Assembly (NCBI GenBank): GCA_022410635.1
Contig: JAJVDF010000863.1
Span: forward strand, 169,730-233,729
Direction of reading: 5' to 3'
DNA from: Tretioscincus oriximinensis
Taxonomy: Eukaryota; Chordata; Lepidosauria; Squamata; Gymnophthalmidae
Length of the DNA stretch: 64,000 nt
Below the pieces are notes generated by a model that was not told the origin of the DNA, made no database searches, and saw only the letters and a list, made by a program, of their open reading frames with translations. Positions 34,861 through 45,455 of this stretch are shown piece after piece. Both the position numbers and the translations under genes were made by a program. Position 1 is the stretch's first letter, and each line of letters opens with the position of its first letter.

Positions 34861-36887
34861 GATTTTAGAAGCACAATCTTTAACAATTCCCCAAAGAAGA
34901 AAACATGGAAAGCATCTAAGGAGGCCACTGTGGTTGAACCCAAATCTTAATAACTTACTAAAAAAGAAAAAAATACTGTTTATGAAATGGAAGAAGGGGG
35001 ACATTTCTAAGGAAGAATATAAGGCAGTCTGCAGTAATTGTAGGACAAGTGTCAGAAAAGCTAAAGCAGAATATGAATTGAGTCTTGCAAGGCATGTAAA
35101 AAGCAATAATAAAGGGTTTTGGGGGTACGTCAAAAGCAAAAGAAAAGCTAAAGATGCTATAGGAGTTCTACAGAGGGAAAATGGTGAAATGATCAAAAAC
35201 AATACTGAGAAAGCTGAACTTCTGAACACTTATTTTACAACTGTTTTTTCTGAAAAAGGACATACAACAACAGCTGGCCTTCATTCTACTATTGAAGGAA
35301 CAAAAGAATCAAAACACTTAATAGACAGAGAAAAGGTGAGGAAACTCTTAGCTAATTTAAATGAATTCAAATCTCCAGGCCCAGATGAACTACATGCCAG
35401 GGTACTGAAGGAACTAGCAGAAGTAATAGCAGAACCACTTACAGTGATCTTTGAAAATTCATGGACAACAGGAGAAGTCCCAGTAGAACGGAGAAGAGGA
35501 AATGTTGTCCCTATCTTCAAAAAGGGTAAAAAGGTGGAACCGGGAAACTACAGGCCTGTGAGTCTGACTTCAATACCAGGAAAGCTCCTTGAACAAGTTA
35601 TAAAGCAACATGTATGCCAGCACTTGGATAGGAATGCAGTAATTAATCAGAGCCAACATGGGCTTGTAACAAACAAGTCATGCCAGACTAATCTAATTTC
35701 TTTCTATGATAGCATTACCAAATGGGTTGATCAGGGAAATGCAGTAGATGTGGTATATCTTGACTTCAGTAAAGCATTTGACAAAGTATCTCATTCCATC
35801 CTTATTGAAAAAATGGTCAAGTATGGGATTGACAAAACAACAGTTAGATGGATTGAAAACTGGCTTAGTGATTGCACTCAAAGAGTGATAATAAATGGTT
35901 GCACATCCAATTGGAATAATGTTTCAAGTGGAGTACCACAGGGGTCTGTCCTGGGCCCAGTGCTATTTAACATATTTATAAATGATCTAGATGAAGGAAT
36001 TGAAGGAAAACTTATCAAATTTGCTGATGACACAAAAATAGGTGGTGTTGCTAAAACTAAACAAGATAGAGATAGGATTCAAAAAGATCTAGACAAACTT
36101 GAAACTAACAGAATGGTATTTAACAGAGAGAAATGCAAGATCCTACATCTGGGCAAAAATAATGAAAACAGCACGTATAGAATGGGAGGAATATGTCTGA
36201 GCAGCAGCACAGGTGAGAAGGACCTGGGTGTTTTGGTAGATCACAGATTAAACATGAGTCAACAGTGTGAAGCAGCTGCAAAAAAGGCAAACACAATCCT
36301 GGGATGTATCAAGAGGGGCATAGAATCTCGCTCACGTGAAGTTATTATTCCTCTCTACAGTACGTTGGTACGACCACACTTGGAATACTGTGTTCAGTTC
36401 TGGGGGGCCCAATTTAAGAGGGACATTGATAAACTAGAGCAAGTACAAAAGAGAGTTACAAGGATGGTGAGTGGTCTGGAAACCATGTCCTATGAGGAAA
36501 GATTAAAGGATCTAGGGATGTTTAGTCTGCAAAAGAGAAGACTGAGAGGAGACCTGATAGCTGTCTACAAATACTTGAAGGGCTGTCACAGAGCAGAGGG
36601 ATCAGCACTGTTCTCATTAGCACATGGAAGGACTAGAAACAATGAAATGAAACTGCAAGGGAGTAGATTTAGATTAGATATCAGAAAAAACTTCCTGGCA
36701 GTCAGGGTGATAAACCAGTGGAACAGTTTGCCACAGAGAGTGGTGAGTTCGCCATCACTGGAAGTCTTCAAACAGAGACTGGATAGTCATCTTTCTGGGA
36801 TGGTTTGATGAATCCTGCATCGAGCAGGGGGTTGGACTCGATGACCCTGGAGGTCCCTTCCAACTCTATGATTCTATGATTCTATGA
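34861..36887 (+). mobile_element. CR1-A LINE, best-preserved copy
   Basis: 5'-truncated CR1-A whose coding region is uninterrupted from 34934 to its stop at 36808. The short 3' UTR ends in ATTCTATG-type repeats (36865-36887). The endonuclease domain is absent. Low decay suggests a recent insertion or a recently active lineage. Used here as reference for the other CR1-A copies. Confidence 0.95.
34934..36808 (+). CDS. CR1-A ORF2 (partial): reverse transcriptase, 624 aa
   Basis: Non-LTR retrotransposon protein that would reverse-transcribe its RNA onto nicked target DNA. In order: lysine-rich linker (residues about 10-100), SPGPDELHARVLKEL (about 150), NYRPVSL (205), motif [10 protein letters not shown] with its aspartate near 277, motif [14 protein letters not shown] (about 335), motif C FADDTK (363; CR1 members commonly have FADD rather than YADD), then the C-terminal region ([20 protein letters not shown]) ending LSGMV. 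The Met at 34934 is only the first in the truncated frame; the natural ORF2 would start upstream with an endonuclease of some 220+ residues that is missing. All catalytic RT residues I can check are present. No host promoter is seen. Confidence 0.9.
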   Translation: MNPNLNNLLKKKKILFMKWKKGDISKEEYKAVCSNCRTSVRKAKAEYELSLARHVKSNNKGFWGYVKSKRKAKDAIGVLQRENGEMIKNNTEKAELLNTYFTTVFSEKGHTTTAGLHSTIEGTKESKHLIDREKVRKLLANLNEFKSPGPDELHARVLKELAEVIAEPLTVIFENSWTTGEVPVERRRGNVVPIFKKGKKVEPGNYRPVSLTSIPGKLLEQVIKQHVCQHLDRNAVINQSQHGLVTNKSCQTNLISFYDSITKWVDQGNAVDVVYLDFSKAFDKVSHSILIEKMVKYGIDKTTVRWIENWLSDCTQRVIINGCTSNWNNVSSGVPQGSVLGPVLFNIFINDLDEGIEGKLIKFADDTKIGGVAKTKQDRDRIQKDLDKLETNRMVFNREKCKILHLGKNNENSTYRMGGICLSSSTGEKDLGVLVDHRLNMSQQCEAAAKKANTILGCIKRGIESRSREVIIPLYSTLVRPHLEYCVQFWGAQFKRDIDKLEQVQKRVTRMVSGLETMSYEERLKDLGMFSLQKRRLRGDLIAVYKYLKGCHRAEGSALFSLAHGRTRNNEMKLQGSRFRLDIRKNFLAVRVINQWNSLPQRVVSSPSLEVFKQRLDSHLSGMV

Positions 36888-37339
36888 AAGAGCAAGTGTG
36901 TGGGTCCAATTCTAAACAATTATAAAAGCCTGTTGGAGCAAAGCCTTAGAGAAAGATGAGAGGAGGTTTCTGGAGAAAGCATTATTTTAAAAAAAATATT
37001 CTTGGGTCAGTGCTAAACTAAGATCTCTTTAAAGGAAACTGAAATCAATGAGTCAGGAAAAGTGTGAATTTGAACACTGCAGGATCACCGCCAACCAATG
37101 ATGCTGATCCAATCCAGCCCAAGCCATGGTCTCAGAGCTCATGTGAGCTCTGTGACTGCACTACCATGCCTTCAAGAGCTAGGAAGATCTTTTGGTTCTC
37201 CTCCACTCACCCATTAGTTCTAAGGCATGCCTTCTGCATGTCTCCTGTTTCCTGGATCAAGCCTGCTGGTCACACTGAAAAAGACGTCTACTAGTGATAA
37301 TGGACAAAGACTTCCTGATCTAGCTCCACAAGCTCTTCA
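36888..37339. other. Unannotated, possibly L2 upstream sequence
   Basis: No gene. The sequence merges without a clear edge into the L2-like segment on its right. Confidence 0.35.
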
Positions 37340-37680
37340 ATCTGNTCACACTATGTGCCATACCCAACCTAGGGTTTCTTCTTCATGGTCCCGTCTTCAT
37401 CCTTCATGGCTCTTCATTTTTGGAACCTTCTCCCTACTCACCTCCACCCTATCTCTTCACTTACTACTTTCAAATAGTTGTTAAAGACTTTCCTATTCTC
37501 CAAGGCTTTCAATATCGCTGTCCAGCTTCGTTTTAACTGATTTTGATGTTTTAACTTTTAAATGTTTTTAGCTTTTATTATTATATTCATTTTATTAATT
37601 GTATTTTATATGTATATTACATACAGTGCTATGTTCATTGATGGCGCTATATAAATTATTATAATTATTATTACAATACT
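37340..37680 (+). mobile_element. L2-clade LINE 3' end
   Basis: The C-terminal ORF2 remnant reads ALHFWNLLPTHLHPISSLTTF then LLKTFLFSKAF across small frame breaks, the conserved end of L2-clade ORF2. A short 3' UTR with TGATGGCGCTATATAAATTA, characteristic of vertebrate L2-like tails, is followed by ATT triplets. Confidence 0.72.
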
Positions 37681-37682
37681 TC

Positions 37683-37727
37683 TACTACTGCTGCTGCTGT
37701 TGCTGCTGCTGCTACTACTACTAGTAC
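37683..37727. repeat. (CTG)n/(CTA)n microsatellite
   Basis: About 15 triplets, CTG and CTA interspersed, at the L2 tail. Short and interrupted. Confidence 0.9.
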
Positions 37728-37734
37728 TTGAAGA

Positions 37735-37980
37735 GTTGAGGAGGCCAAATAAAGACACATCACAGCCAGGATGAAGAGAGAAGTGAAAGTAATTTATTGT
37801 CTACAAAGCTTGCTTTCTAACACTTTCTAGCTATGCAAATGCGCACTTACATAAATGTGGTCACTTACTAACACAGATAAGGAGTTCTTGAGATAACTTT
37901 TAAGGAGTAACCTGGAGAAGAAACTGATAGTAATAGGTAAAGAATGTCATCCAGTTGACTTCAGAGGCCTAGTAAAGAAG
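37735..37980 (-). repeat. Unidentified LTR-like repeat, copy 2
   Basis: The right 130 bp (37851-37980) match 308-437 in reverse complement. The minus strand then continues through TTGTAGACAATAAATTACTT (a polyadenylation-type signal) to GGCCTCCTCAACTCTTC. Possibly the R-U5 end of an LTR. Adjacent to GAA-rich sequence on the right. Confidence 0.55.
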
Positions 37981-38084
37981 AAGAAAGAAGAAAGAAGAAG
38001 AAGAAGAAGAATAAGAATAGCTTCATCCTGTATCTAATGTAGACAGACACAATGGGTCTTAATATTAAATAGATTGCAGAGCAG

Positions 38085-38621
38085 CTTTTAAAGTGATATC
38101 TGGCAGAAAGCCAACAGGAGCTGGGCAACATCCAGTTCGAGATAGTGTAAATATAAATGCAACTGCTGAGGAACAGAATTATGAAGATAATATAGTATCG
38201 GAGGGGGAACCCGGTTGTAGTATTCAAGTAAAAAGCTGTAAAGAGCAGACTGTGGTTTCTCACAAATATACGAGACCAAACTTGTACAGGAGAAGGGCAT
38301 ATAAGTGCCTGTATGCAAATGCCAGAATCCTCCGAGCAAAAATAGGATAGTTGGAATGCTTAGTGAACGACAATAATGTTGTTATTATTGACATAACTGA
38401 AACCTGGTGGACAGAAGAAAACCAATGGGATACAGTAATCCCAGATTACAAACTATACAGAAAAGATAGGAAAGGGAGAACTGGAGGTGATATAGCCTTG
38501 TATGTTAAAGAAGAGATTGACTCCTACAAACTGGAATATCCAGGTAAAACAGACCCATCCACAGAAGCACTGTGGATAACATTATCAGATCAGAAAAGAA
38601 GTCTAATATTGGGAGTATGCA
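38085..38621 (+). mobile_element. CR1-B 5' part: endonuclease remnant
   Basis: Translations 38093-38350 and 38351-38677 contain YKCLYANARILRAKIG and VVIIDITETWWTEENQWDT, then GGDIALYVKEEIDSYKLE: the N-terminal half of an APE-type endonuclease with its Asn and Glu (TETW) active-site motifs. It normally nicks target DNA. A stop splits the two frames, and the sequence ends at 38621 where another repeat begins. One of only two endonuclease remnants here. Confidence 0.85.
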
Positions 38622-39250
38622 GTGGCGGCTGGTGCAGTTTTTTTCTGGGGGGGGGGGCGCAACCCCAGCACAAATGATGGATGCTAGGCGTTCTTGCTTT
38701 GCACCAATTTGTTTAACGTCACTTTAGGGGGCAAGACAGAAAGTGACATCACTTCCGGGTCGGGACAGGAGCGTCATGACTTCCCCGGGGTGGGACAGGA
38801 AGTGACATCACTTTTGTCCTTCCTTCCGTCCTTCCGTCTCTTTCCTTCTATCCTTCCTTCTTTCCTTCGTTTCTTCCTTCCGTCCTTCCCCCATTCTTCC
38901 ACTTTTCCCCCCATTATTTTTCCCAATTCCTGAATTTGGATGTAAACTGAGCAAGTGTATTAATAAAATAATAATAAATAACACATCTAATATGGTTTTC
39001 AATTGTGCTTCTTTAAAAACAAGTAAATATATCTGCTAGTGACAATGATGCTGGCTGGGTAATATTTTTCCTGATAAAATAATTTTTTCTTCTACTTCTA
39101 ATACTATTTGCCTGATGTCCTGAAGACTACAGCTCCCAGGTTGCACCACAGCTAGCCCTCTGCACTTAGTGACCCGTCCACAGGAAATATTTTTGCTATT
39201 ACAGCAAGTTGGCTCAGGGACTCATTTATAATCAGATTACCTTATCAAAC
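38622..39250. mobile_element. Composite repeat with CAGTGGCGGCTGG terminus
   Basis: Starts CAGTGGCGGCTGGTGCAG, a hAT-like terminus, directly after CR1-B. GGGACAGGAAGTGACATCAC-type units repeat (38735-38815), then a long CCTT pyrimidine tract (38815-38920). Similar elements in the same order occur at 59268, where the tract is GGAA. The right end is not defined. Confidence 0.5.
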
Positions 39251-39779
39251 CAGTGTGCAGGAAAGGAATCGAAAACAAGTCAGCAAATGTTGTATTGCCT
39301 CTTTATAAATCTGTGGTGAGGCCACATTTGGAATATTATGTTCAATTCTGGTCACCACATCTCAAGAGGGATATTTTGGAACTGGAGAAGGTGCAGAAAA
39401 GGGCTGTTGGGTAGAAAAGTGAGAACAGAAAAAGGAAAGTATTTCTTCACCCAGAGGGTCATTGGCCTGTGGAATTTACTTCCTGAAGAGGTGGTGGTAG
39501 CTAACAGCTTGGATAGTTTCAAGACAGGACTAGACAGGTTTATAGACACCAAGGGTATAAATGGATACTAGGATGGATGTCTGGATGCCTCCGGGATGGA
39601 GCAACAGGCAGGACTCCTGAAATACCATTTGCAGGGAGTCATGAACAGGAGCATATTTTGCTTTCCTCTGTTCAGACTGCCCAGGTGCATCTGGTGGGCC
39701 TCTGTGTGGGACAGAAGGCTGGACTTGATGGGCTGTGGCCTGATCCAGTATGGCTCTTCTTATGTTCTTATGTTCTTAA
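39251..39779 (+). mobile_element. CR1-B 3' region, internally deleted
   Basis: C-terminal coding block with a deletion of about 200 bp at 39400 (GCAGAAAAGGGC joins TGTTGGGTAG, omitting the RLRGDLIEVYK region seen at 33700), then the full 3' UTR and a clear TTCTTATG tail. It may be the 3' half of the same CR1-B copy as 38085-38621. Confidence 0.9.
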
Positions 39780-40652
39780 ATATGGAGTGATGAAACTGAA
39801 AGTCTGTGACTAATAATGGTGATGATGATGATGATGATAATGGCAGTACCAAATGTTCTTTTTAAGCACTTGCTTCTTCAGGATGTGACCTCAAGATAAA
39901 TTGCCTGTAATTGCTAGTCTTTAAAATGTATGCCAGCATTACAAGGAAGGGGAAGCAAGCAAAGGTTTTGCACTCTTATGTCACTTTGATTGCTTTTTGT
40001 GTTCTGAAGGTTTGTACGAGTATTACGCATCTCTCTTGAAGTTCCTTACCTTGATTATGGGTTAGCAGTATATATTATGTCAGTGCAACATTAGCAGGGC
40101 TAAATTTTATTGAAATTACCAGAGTTTGTATGCTAATGGCATTTTTAATCTACTGTGAAAAATGCAGTAGATCAATATTATCTGGCCAAATATGTCACAC
40201 AAAAATCAAATTATAAAATCCTCCAAATGTAGTCATAGCTTCAAAAAAATTATTTGTATTCAATGGGGAAATAAATTAGAATTTGCAGGAATCATAACCC
40301 ATTTTAGGGAATCAGCAAATTTACAGAGTTAGTGNTAAACTGAGTACACTTCTCTCACTTAGACATGCAAAAATAATTGTATTTCCCCTCTGAGGTATAG
40401 CTTTAAAGTTTCTCTGTTGTGAGATGTGAGAAATTCCATTGTTTTATGTATCTTTTCTTCTCTGGCTTTACACCCTTGATTTATTGCTTTCATTTTTTTT
40501 TCTGTCAGGACATCAAAGTTGGTCAGTACAGGTTTTTCTCTTCCTGTCACAGGACGACATATACTGTATATTTACGCATTATAGTGAAACATCAACTCCT
40601 TATCCTTGTTTTTTATATTTTTTTATCTATTTGCTTTTTTAAAAAGTTTGTT
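39780..40652. other. Unannotated DNA, (GAT)n near the start
   Basis: A short GAT run at about 39818-39840; otherwise nothing recognised. Confidence 0.45.
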
Positions 40653-40790
40653 TCAGATAAATAGCCGTGTTAGTTTAGTAAAAAGTCCAGCAAAGGGGCT
40701 AGTAGCACTTAGAGAGTAACTGTAGAAAAGTAGGTGTCATAAGCTTTGGTTGACACGTCTACTTCTTCAGATGCTGAAGAAGTTTGATAT
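40653..40790 (+). mobile_element. hAT-like palindromic MITE, degraded copy
   Basis: CAGATAAATAGCCGTGTTAG terminus, then GTCCAGCAAAGGGGCTAG and a central hairpin at CTTCTTCAGATGCTGAAGAAG-like sequence. Same family as 33382 and 52753. No clear target duplication. Confidence 0.7.
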
Positions 40791-41616
40791 TCCAGTCTTT
40801 ATCTTAACATAGAATTGTACTTCCAAAATGTTTCTTGAACACAAAGGCTTATTTCTTATTCGTCCAGTGAAAATGTTTCATTTATTTGTTCACTGTACCT
40901 CATCCATGTCATCCACCTTTTTTGGATTGTCTATCAAAGCAGAGATTTATGGATCAAAAGGTATGTTAACCCGGTGAAATAAGCAGCAGGGTAGTGAACT
41001 GTGTCTTCTGTTGATTGGCAGATACTGAAAATGATTTCCAGTGTGGTCTAGCTTGACCACTAGAGAAACATCATCTAAATCTTCTGTATACGCATATAGG
41101 CAATAGTTGGTATCTGATCCTAACAATTTATTGTTATCATTTTGCTGTGCTATCTTTCTGAAGCTGGGGTAGGAGAAAATAGTAGGAGATAATACAAGGT
41201 TCTATTCTGAAGTACTGAAAATAGATAAAAGATAAGTTAATCTCACTTGGCCTGATTTCATCCTAGGTCAGCAATGTGGAAAAAGGAAATTTTGAACATC
41301 GTGAATCTGAAATGAACTGGTAGGAGATATAGAAAGATGTATTTTTCATTCTGATTCAGGAAATGGTAGCATTAAATGAGATGAAGAGGGCAGTTTCTTT
41401 AAAATGTCACCAAAAATCCAAAGGAAAAAATCTAGAAAGGAAAATCTAAAAAAAATACATTTTTCAGTCTTGCTTCAAATTTATATTGCTAACTTTCAGC
41501 CAAAAGGCATAGCTGATATAAAATACGATAACTTCATGGCATTAAGTGTAACACAGCACTTTCTTGCTACTCACAGCCATCAACAATTTTGTTGTTTTTT
41601 TTAAACTGTAATGACA
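40791..41616. other. Unannotated DNA
   Basis: No gene or repeat recognised. Confidence 0.45.
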
Positions 41617-41633
41617 GGTGTAAGGGCAGAATC

Positions 41634-41995
41634 TCTGACCAGATGATGGGTGATTATGTAACCGAAAAAATAGACACCAATATAAGAGTTAAAAGAATGT
41701 GGCAGAAAAATTGGGCGAAACTAATCCTATATGTGCAATCAAACCATTGGGGAGGACCCGAACTCATAGCAACAATTAAATTGACTCTTAGGCCCTGATT
41801 CTATTTAGAATTTATATTATGCTTCTCCTCTCTGGGGGTGGGTGGGGGGTGGGATAGGGATGTATATATATAGTGTTTGTATGTTAAGAATGATGGTACA
41901 TATACTATGTATGTTTTCCTTTTTGTCATTTAATGATGTAACTGTACTATTATTGTAAATAATGGAAAATAAAATAATAATAATAANAAAAAAAA
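41634..41995 (+). mobile_element. L1 stub, 362 bp, with 17-bp target duplication
   Basis: GGTGTAAGGGCAGAATC is exactly duplicated at 41617-41633 and 41996-42012. The insert holds only the last about 54 codons of ORF2 (SDQMMGDYVTEK...WGGPELIATIK, stop at 41798), a 3' UTR with a G-rich tract at 41834-41861, and a poly-A-rich tail. Among the youngest insertions here. Confidence 0.96.
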
Positions 41996-42012
41996 GGTGT
42001 AAGGGCAGAATC

Positions 42013-42345
42013 CTGGTCCTGAACAGCAGAATCCACCTTACAACAGGTCNTATTACAAAAGCAAGATAGGACCAATATTGAACAACAAAATCAGACTTAT
42101 TTATATTGGTTACACTAAGATTAGTAACATAAATTCAAGGGTTTTCCATGCAGACTTTGAACTATGCTATATCCTATTCACAATTTGTCTAAAGGACAAA
42201 TACCAACTATGCTTAAAGTACAAACTCCACCTGCTGCATTCTACCTCTGATTTGGTACTACGCTAGTATACCAACCCCCAAGGCTTTCTGAGGTTTATGT
42301 TTNATTTTTATTTCTATAAACAATAGAATAATTATAAAATCAGAT
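42013..42345. other. Unannotated DNA
   Basis: Nothing recognised. Confidence 0.4.
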
Positions 42346-42639
42346 AAGAAGAAGAAGAACTGGGTTCTTTTACCCCGCTTTTCTCACCTTTCAAAGGGAC
42401 TCAAAGCAGCTGACAAGGGTATTTTTGCCCAAAGGCTTACATTCTATCTTCCCCACCAGCTGTGGTGGTTCCCATGTCAGTTGCAATTTTTTCCAATTCA
42501 TGCTTTCGAATAGCTGGGTTGGCTAGAGCTACAGGCTAGTGGAAGGTGCTCACCCCTCCCCATGTTCATCACACGGCTATGAAACCCGATCTCCCAGATG
42601 AGAGACCTTTTCCTAAGCAACTGAGCCATTAGTGCCTGC
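42346..42639 (-). mobile_element. tRNA-derived SINE
   Basis: The minus strand reads a tRNA-like head (GCTCAGTTGCTTAGG A box, GGGTTTCATAGCC B-box-like), a body and an L2-like tail (GCTTTGAGTCCC...AGCGGGGTAAAA), ending in TTCTTCTTCTT. Full length, about 290 bp. Internal polymerase III promoter elements are partly degraded. Confidence 0.85.
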
Positions 42640-43723
42640 TTAATTGACTCAATTTACTAAAATAAAGATAATTCCTACATGGGAGAGGGGTTCTACTCTT
42701 TCAGACTAAGATTGAAGAGATATGTCTGAACAGATATAGTGAGGGTGCCTGGTACAATTTTCATAATTTGCAAGCTATCATCAAGAAGACCTTCTCATGT
42801 GCTTTCAGCACCAAAAGGGCCTCTCGGGCTGTTGCAGTGTGGCAAAATAAGATAGGTTCTTTACCTATTCAGACAAACAATTATAAGGCATTCCTATGCA
42901 TGTTTCCTGGCATTGAGACACTTTTTCTTAAAGAGACAACTTTAGAAAGCCCTGTCTGATCACATCCCGAAGCTCTTTAAAGGTGTTTCATTTTTTTATT
43001 GTGTTTGCCATCCATCTTGATAGTTAAATATCCCTTATCTTCACAATCCTGGCTGAGCTGTTATCCTCTTTGGGTCAGTGATAAGAGCATCAATTAGAAT
43101 CTTCATTCACCTTAGCCATTGCATATCTAAAGCCGTCTCATCACTGTTGATCAGTTTTGGATAATCTAAGATCTGACTACTCCCTTTGGATGTTATGTGT
43201 CCAGATTCATAGATTTTGAGTGCATAGTTGAAGCAGATGGAATATGAGTGTGAGGAAAAATAGAGAATGCTCAATAAGACTGAGGTAGGAAGGTGAGGAA
43301 AAGTGTCTCTGAGATAATCTTTGGAAGAACTATAAATCCACACACAGTTTCTCTACCTCTTTCATAATTCAATCATCATATGGGCTAATGGACTGTTGTT
43401 AATCAGAATAAATATCTTTTTTTCTGGATTATTGTATAGCTCATTTATTTTGACATCATTCCTAAAGCACCTGCATTCTGTAATATCATCATACCATGAA
43501 GGCAAGAAGCCTTCTGTGTGTACACTTCCTTAATGGGATTACCAGGATACCATGAAAAGAAGCTGCACAAGACAATGCAACTGAGCATGCTCAGTATTTC
43601 TGGGCATACCCAATATTCCTCAGCACTTACCATAGTGATTTTTTTCTCTGAATGCTTGGGGGCAAAATCTTACTAAGCATCAAACAAAAATAGCATTTTC
43701 ATAGCCACTAGGGGATTAAATAA
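42640..43723. other. Unannotated DNA
   Basis: A 63-codon ORF at 42768-42959 (starts MQAIIKKTFSCAFSTKRASR) has no recognisable family. The stretch 42690-42960 has coding-like texture, perhaps part of an old retroelement, but I cannot support an identity. Confidence 0.35.
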
Positions 43724-43782
43724 AAATATAAGAGGAGGCCTGCTCAATAAGGCCAAAGCCCATCTAGACCAGAATTCTTACT
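43724..43782 (-). mobile_element. CR1-B 3' end, left of nested CR1-A
   Basis: CR1-B 3' UTR start on the minus strand; interrupted by CR1-A at about 43790 and resumed at 44032. Confidence 0.82.
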
Positions 43783-43789
43783 ATTTCTT

Positions 43790-44031
43790 ATTCATAGAAT
43801 CATAGAATCCTAGAATTGGAAAGGACCTCAGGGCCATCGAGTCCAACCACCTGCTCAATGCAGGATTCACTAAACCATCCCAGACAGNTGACTGTCCAGT
43901 CTCTGTTAAAGCCTTCCTGCGAAGACGAACTCACCACTTCCTGTGGTAAACTGTTCCACTGGTTTATCATCCTGACTGTTAGAAAGTTTTTTTCTGATAT
44001 CTAATCTAAATCTACTCCCCTGCAGTTTCTG
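43790..44031 (-). mobile_element. CR1-A 3' end nested in CR1-B
   Basis: Antisense 3' end with ATAGAATC-type repeats, then the last coding block. Both flanks are CR1-B, so this CR1-A copy inserted later. Confidence 0.88.
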
Positions 44032-44165
44032 TCTCACACAGTGGCCCACCAATTGCACCTGGGCAGCCTGGAACAGAAGAAGGCAAAATCTTCAACTGTT
44101 CTTTATGCCCTGCAAAAGTCATTTCAGAAATACTGCCTGTTGTTCCATCTCAGAGGCAGTATCAG
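44032..44165 (-). mobile_element. CR1-B 3' end, right of nested CR1-A
   Basis: Continues the CR1-B order (TGTCTCACACAGTGGCCCAC, then GGGCAGCCTGGAACAGAAG), confirming the nest. Confidence 0.82.
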
Positions 44166-44845
44166 TATTAGTTATGGTTACTATCTACAATATTTTAGTA
44201 AAACTGTTAAAATNATTCCTTTAGTATATCCTATGAAATGAATTTCCTTACGAAACATTAAATTATTTAGTTTCCATTTAAAAAAAGTCTTCTTTTTCTA
44301 TTGGATATAATTAAAGTTGTGGGTTTTTTTTTAATATTTTGTATAATGTTTATGTAATACATCTAATTTTAATAACAAATTTCAAAGAGCTTACCCACAG
44401 CACAGCAGTTATTTTTTCCATTGGTTACTATTTTTAAAATGTATATAAAATCTAAATGGAATGATCTTTTAGTTGTGTGGTGTAAGATTTCGCATGCCAT
44501 TAGGGGCATGAAAGCCATGTGCTCAGGGGCTTTGTTAAACAGAAAAAAACTCTTTTTTTAAGCTGCTAAAAAAAACCCCAAACCTGAACTCTCTCTCCTG
44601 GCACTTTTCTCCCCCTCTTCCTTGGGCTGGAAAGAGGATGTTACTGAGCTTGTTTGCTAGATCCTTCCTGTGAGTCACCAGCAAGCTCCTCCTACCTCAA
44701 AGCATATAGTATATGAGGTATATTTCTGCTTAGCATAGCTTTGTGAAAAAGATTTATGAAGAGTTGTGCATTTATATAGTAGATTTATTTGTAGTTAATA
44801 AGGCAGATGTGGGACAAGAGGTCCAACCACATCAACTACAGGCAA
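44166..44845. other. Unannotated AT-rich DNA
   Basis: No gene recognised. Confidence 0.45.
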
Positions 44846-45052
44846 GGGCTGACACCCATCAAATATTTGTAGATTGCCATCAGGTCTCCTCTCAGTCATC
44901 TCTTTTCCAGACTAAACACCCATAGATCCTTTAACCATTCCTCAGAGGACATGGTTTCCAGAACATTCACCATACCTGTAACTCTCCTTTGAACCTGCTT
45001 CAGTTGATCAAAGTCCCTTTTAAATTGGGGTGCTCGGAATTGAACTGTGGCT
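44846..45052 (-). mobile_element. CR1-A internal fragment
   Basis: Antisense C-terminal coding block (reads QFRAPQFKRDFDQLKQVQRR and MVNVLETMSSEEWLKDL in 44896-45177 (-)), without 3' end. Confidence 0.85.
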
Positions 45053-45186
45053 CTATCCCCACACAAGCTTATGTGAAACATAAGGGTGCAACAGTGGTGG
45101 CACCATACTCTCAAGGACTGCGCAACCGCCATGCCAACATCTGGGACGCCGGCATAGCGATGACAGGAACCACACATGCCAGCTTA

Positions 45187-45455
45187 TAAAAACGTAAGAG
45201 GAGCTGGGCTGAATCGAGCCGGAGCCCATCTAGTCCATCATTTTGTCTCACACAGTAGCCCACCAATTGTACCAGGCAATCTGGAACAGAAGAAGGCAAA
45301 ATCCAACTGTTCTTAACGCCCTGCAAATGGTGCTTCTGGAGTACTGCCTGAGCCTCTATTTCAGAGACAGCATCAAGACATCCATCTTAATAGCTATTTA
45401 TACTCTTGCTGTCCATGAACTTGCCTAAACCTGTCTTAAAGCTATCCAGGTGATG
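45187..45455 (-). mobile_element. CR1-B 3' end
   Basis: Antisense CR1-B 3' UTR (GGAGCCCATCTAGTCCA, then CAGTAGCCCACCAATTG) to the start of the C-terminal region (GTCCATGAACTTGCCTAAAC). Confidence 0.85.

Noticed and set aside
34934..36808. Long ORF as a host gene
   Set aside because: Carries LINE reverse transcriptase motifs and a CR1 3' tail; it is a retrotransposon frame.
37683..37727. Triplet-expansion locus
   Set aside because: Short, interrupted CTG/CTA run at a LINE tail with no gene nearby.
42768..42959. Small protein gene
   Set aside because: 63 codons with no recognisable domain, no splice context and no supporting neighbour; only mentioned in the gap entry.
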